Shown one piece after another: positions 61,494-64,000 of a DNA stretch of 64,000 bases; positions within the stretch are counted from its first letter, which is position 1; each line of letters begins with the position of its first letter. Below the pieces are notes generated by a model. It was not told the DNA's origin. It was given only the letters and a program-made list of their open reading frames with translations, and ran no database searches. The DNA comes from Oceanobacillus saliphilus (GTDB taxonomy: Bacteria > Bacillota > Bacilli > Bacillales > Amphibacillaceae): assembly GCF_023522835.1 (NCBI RefSeq), contig NZ_JALCZU010000006.1:62001-126000 (forward strand), read 5' to 3'. A program made the translations under genes and the position numbers.

Positions 61494-62125
61494 TATTCGA
61501 CGAGATTATTTTTAAATGCATAGATGACGGCCTGTGTCCGGTCATGAACTTCAAGTTTTCCGAGAATATTACTTACATGTACTTTTACTGTTTTAAGTGC
61601 AATATAAAGTTCGTCGGCTATTTCCTGATTCGATTTCCCTTTGGCAATTAGCTGCAAGATTTCACCTTCGCGCACTGTCAATTGATCATGAAGCAAAGAT
61701 TTGGGCTTATGACGCATTCGGTTCATTATTTTGCCGGTCACTTCCGGCTCCAAGATGGACTGCCCACGATATGTTGCCCGGATTGCTTTTGCGATTTCAC
61801 TTGCCTTTGATGTTTTCAGCATATAGCTGGTAGCACCTGCCTCAAGTGCTGGATACACTTTTTCATCATCTAGAAAGCTAGTAACAATAATAATTTTTGC
61901 CTCTGGCCACTTTTCGATAATCTTGCTTGTCGCTTCGATACCGTCCATTTCTTTCATGACAAGATCCATTAAAATAATATCGGGTCTTAAGTTTAATGCG
62001 AGTTCCACAGCAGGGACACCATCATCCGCTTCGGCAATCACATTTATGTCCGGCTGTGCTGAAAGATAGGCCGAAACCCCGATTCGGACCATTTCATGAT
62101 CATCAGCAAATAGTACATTAATCAT
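61493..62125 (-). CDS. liaR: Response regulator LiaR
   Basis: A 210-residue NarL/FixJ-type regulator. The receiver domain has the acidic pocket in FADDHEMVR, the phosphorylated aspartate near residue 54 (ILMDLVMKEMDG) and a conserved lysine in YMLKTSKA near 103. The LuxR-type HTH near the C-terminus reads TVREGEILQLIAKGKSNQEIA. LiaR activates cell-envelope stress genes when LiaS is released from LiaF. The ATG at 62125 follows AAGGAGG; it overlaps the end of liaS by eight bases. Confidence 0.93.
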   Translation of the reverse strand: MINVLFADDHEMVRIGVSAYLSAQPDINVIAEADDGVPAVELALNLRPDIILMDLVMKEMDGIEATSKIIEKWPEAKIIIVTSFLDDEKVYPALEAGATSYMLKTSKASEIAKAIRATYRGQSILEPEVTGKIMNRMRHKPKSLLHDQLTVREGEILQLIAKGKSNQEIADELYIALKTVKVHVSNILGKLEVHDRTQAVIYAFKNNLVE

Positions 62126-63161
62126 CTTGCGTTTCCTCCTTTCCAAGCACCGGGACTTTTACTTCCAAGCGTGTTCCTTCGTTCGGCAGGCTGATAATTT
62201 TAAAGCTTCCACCTACTTCATAGGCACGTTCCCTCATGTTTTGCATCCCATATGAACTTGTTTTTACTTTTTTCATATCGAAACCAATCCCATTATCGGC
62301 CACTCTTAATATAATCGTTTCATCCCGCTCAATCAGTAGGATATTCATCGTCGTTGCTTTGGCATGTCGCAATGTGTTCGAGATTGATTCTTGTAAAATA
62401 CGAAACAGTTGGTCTTCTATCCCTTTATCTACAGAAAAAGATTCCACTTTTGATACAATTTCCATCGGCACTTTCTGGGTAAGCTCATGTAACAATTCCT
62501 CTACACCTTCCTGAAGGGACTTTCCTTTTAATGCTACAGGCCGCAGATGTAATAGTAATGCACGCATCTCCAGCTGGGATTGGTGTATCATTTTTTCCAC
62601 CATCGTTAACTGCTTTTTAAGTGTCGGATTATCCGGTGGGTTCGCATCATTAATTGCAGACATCATCATCGAAGCGGCAAATAGCTGTTGACTTACTGAG
62701 TCATGCAGTTCCCTTGCCAGACGGTTCCTTTCCTGGACAACGATTTCCTGTAGGCTTTTCTCTCTTTCATGAGCCCGTTCTGTAGATAGCCGCTGGGCAT
62801 GTTCTGCCTGATTTCGGAGCTTCTCCTGCAATTGATCAATCCGTAAATGTATTCCCGTCATTTCTTTATACGGTTCCTCAATAAGCGATACTTTCTGCCC
62901 CTTTACCATTTGATCAAGTTTACGTTCCACATGATGAAGCCTCTGCTTCGAGTACCATCCAATCGAAAGACCTGTAATGGTGCCAATCAAAATAGCGATT
63001 CCGAGCACCCAAACAACAAATGAAACATTGCCAAATCCCTCTGTCCAAACAGCAGACCAATTCGCTGGAGGAAAGAAAAGAAGCGTCACCCCTACAAGCA
63101 TGAGCGCAAACAGGATACTAAAGAGAATTGCCGTAAACACGGGACGAATAACGGTATTCAT
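62118..63161 (-). CDS. liaS: Sensor histidine kinase LiaS
   Basis: A 347-residue intramembrane-sensing kinase: two spans close to the N-terminus with a short loop (about 10-70), a linker with coiled coil, HisKA_3 with the phosphorylated histidine in RLARELHDSVSQQLF near 155, and the ATPase domain (N box SISNTLRHAKA near 262, DNGIGFDMKKV near 290). The missing large external domain agrees with sensing through LiaF. Its ATG overlaps the liaF stop (ATGA). It responds to lipid II-interfering antibiotics in B. subtilis. Confidence 0.93.
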   Translation of the reverse strand: MNTVIRPVFTAILFSILFALMLVGVTLLFFPPANWSAVWTEGFGNVSFVVWVLGIAILIGTITGLSIGWYSKQRLHHVERKLDQMVKGQKVSLIEEPYKEMTGIHLRIDQLQEKLRNQAEHAQRLSTERAHEREKSLQEIVVQERNRLARELHDSVSQQLFAASMMMSAINDANPPDNPTLKKQLTMVEKMIHQSQLEMRALLLHLRPVALKGKSLQEGVEELLHELTQKVPMEIVSKVESFSVDKGIEDQLFRILQESISNTLRHAKATTMNILLIERDETIILRVADNGIGFDMKKVKTSSYGMQNMRERAYEVGGSFKIISLPNEGTRLEVKVPVLGKEETQDD

Positions 63162-63886
63162 ATTCGCTTCACCTCGATATCTCCAGAGAGTAGGGAGGTT
63201 ATGATTTTTACCCGTGGGTATGCTTTATCATATTTCTCTGTTTGATAAAATAGCGAGCGATTCATTAACTTTCCTTCGTGCTTTCCTAGAATATGCGCTC
63301 GTCCAAAAATAGAACTGTGATGTATGCTTACTTCAACCTCATAAGGAACATAAATTTCGATATTTCCAATAAAATGCCGTATCGATATGACAGCCGTATC
63401 ATTTGGCAAAACCGTATTACTTAGATCGATAATACGGTCTCCAAAAATACCATTTATATTGACATCCTTCCACTGGTAGGCAGTATCCTCTGTTACTTGA
63501 TCACCAAAATAATTCTGGTCGAACAGCGGGGTAATTTCGATTAATGTCTCTTCCCTTATTTCCCCGCTTGGAAGGATTGGCTCGTCATATTCCGCTTCCT
63601 TTTTCGCCTTCGAATAATGAATGATAAATAAAACAACTGCTGCGATAATGAGGAAACGTACGGCCATTAAATTTAAGATGGCAAATACGAGACTGACCAA
63701 TGAGATCCAAAATAAGATCTTACCCCATAATTTATTGAAATATTTCCAGCCAATGTACATAAATAAGGCCGAGAATAAAGCTGGAATAATCGTACCTCCA
63801 TAAAAAAAGGCAATCTCAAAAATAAAGAGGATTACACCAATGATCAATATCCAGTTGAAATAATCTGTTGATAGTCGTTTGAACAT
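63158..63886 (-). CDS. liaF: LiaF, membrane inhibitor of LiaRS
   Basis: A 242-residue protein with about four N-terminal spans (to about residue 95) and a C-terminal cytosolic beta-rich domain (about 135-242) containing NDTAVISIRHFIGNIEIYVP and GRAHILGKHEG, typical for LiaF/DUF2154. LiaF keeps LiaS inactive in the absence of envelope stress. The ATG at 63886 follows GGGGG at nine bases; the longer frame has no SD. liaI and liaH, expected targets, are not within the window upstream. Confidence 0.92.
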   Translation of the reverse strand: MFKRLSTDYFNWILIIGVILFIFEIAFFYGGTIIPALFSALFMYIGWKYFNKLWGKILFWISLVSLVFAILNLMAVRFLIIAAVVLFIIHYSKAKKEAEYDEPILPSGEIREETLIEITPLFDQNYFGDQVTEDTAYQWKDVNINGIFGDRIIDLSNTVLPNDTAVISIRHFIGNIEIYVPYEVEVSIHHSSIFGRAHILGKHEGKLMNRSLFYQTEKYDKAYPRVKIITSLLSGDIEVKRI

Positions 63887-63948
63887 CGCTGTAATCCCCC
63901 TTTTTATGTAATCGTATAGACGCAGAAGTACTGCGCCTGTACAGTATA

Positions 63949-64000
63949 TCATGATTTATAATTTTCCTGCATCGTTTGATCCTGCTCTTTAATTAGCCTG
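63949..64000 (-). CDS. C-terminal end of an unidentified gene (cut by window edge)
   Basis: The minus-strand frame ends LIKEQDQTMQENYKS followed by TGA at 63949. The charged, helix-prone sequence looks like a protein C-terminus, and the other two frames are closed. Too little is present for identification. If real, it lies just upstream of liaF on the same strand. Confidence 0.3.
   Translation of the reverse strand, partial: RLIKEQDQTMQENYKS

Overview
The window comes from a low-GC, endospore-forming Bacillota genome, most likely a halotolerant Bacillaceae of the Oceanobacillus/Virgibacillus type. Sporulation genes (lytH, yunB, yutC) and the yut-yun, suf-met-yus and fad blocks follow the Bacillus subtilis gene order. 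BCCT and NhaC-type carriers fit a salt-adapted lifestyle. No tRNA, rRNA, CRISPR array, prophage or insertion sequence was seen.

Layout. 1-6 kb: start of a NagD-like phosphatase (yutF), a SufR-like winged-helix regulator, yutE, a FAAH-like amidase, a small unknown gene with a sigma-E-like promoter, yutD, the lipoprotein yutC and the cortex hydrolase lytH. 6-15 kb: an NSS transporter with its 37-residue small subunit, an NhaC-family carrier behind a lysine riboswitch (hence a probable lysine importer), yunB, an HD-GYP protein, yunC, yunD and yunE. 15-20 kb: the complete sufCDSUB operon. 20-25 kb: metNIQ behind a SAM riboswitch, then yusE, yusF, gcvH and yusI. 25-31 kb: fadN-fadA-fadE beta-oxidation operon with a perfect FadR operator. 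31-35 kb: Zur-controlled zinc uptake genes, zur itself, and two fluoride-channel genes in the same run.

35-39 kb: an SH3 protein, an aeRF1-like protein, a CNNM/HlyC-type membrane protein with an elaborate leader, and a broken IDEAL-like gene. 39-54 kb: a two- and three-carbon acid region containing a lactate/glycolate permease, an FAH-family hydrolase, glcD-glcF-glcE with a GntR regulator, malate synthase G with a divergent LysR regulator, and lutABC. Isocitrate lyase at 58.7 kb completes the glyoxylate shunt. 54-64 kb: a BCCT carrier, an MBL-fold hydrolase, a CwlO-like endopeptidase, two microproteins upstream of aceA, an ArAE-type exporter and liaF-liaS-liaR.

The least explained signals are non-coding. 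A modular two-hairpin repeat family has about ten full or partial copies, all intergenic, some serving as terminators and some sitting in 5' leaders. There is a GC-rich foldable element after lytH, a leader-ORF/hairpin arrangement that looks like a translational attenuator before the CNNM-type gene, and a 45-codon ORF translationally coupled to aceA. Several gene starts were moved from the longest frame to the start best supported by a Shine-Dalgarno (SD) sequence.
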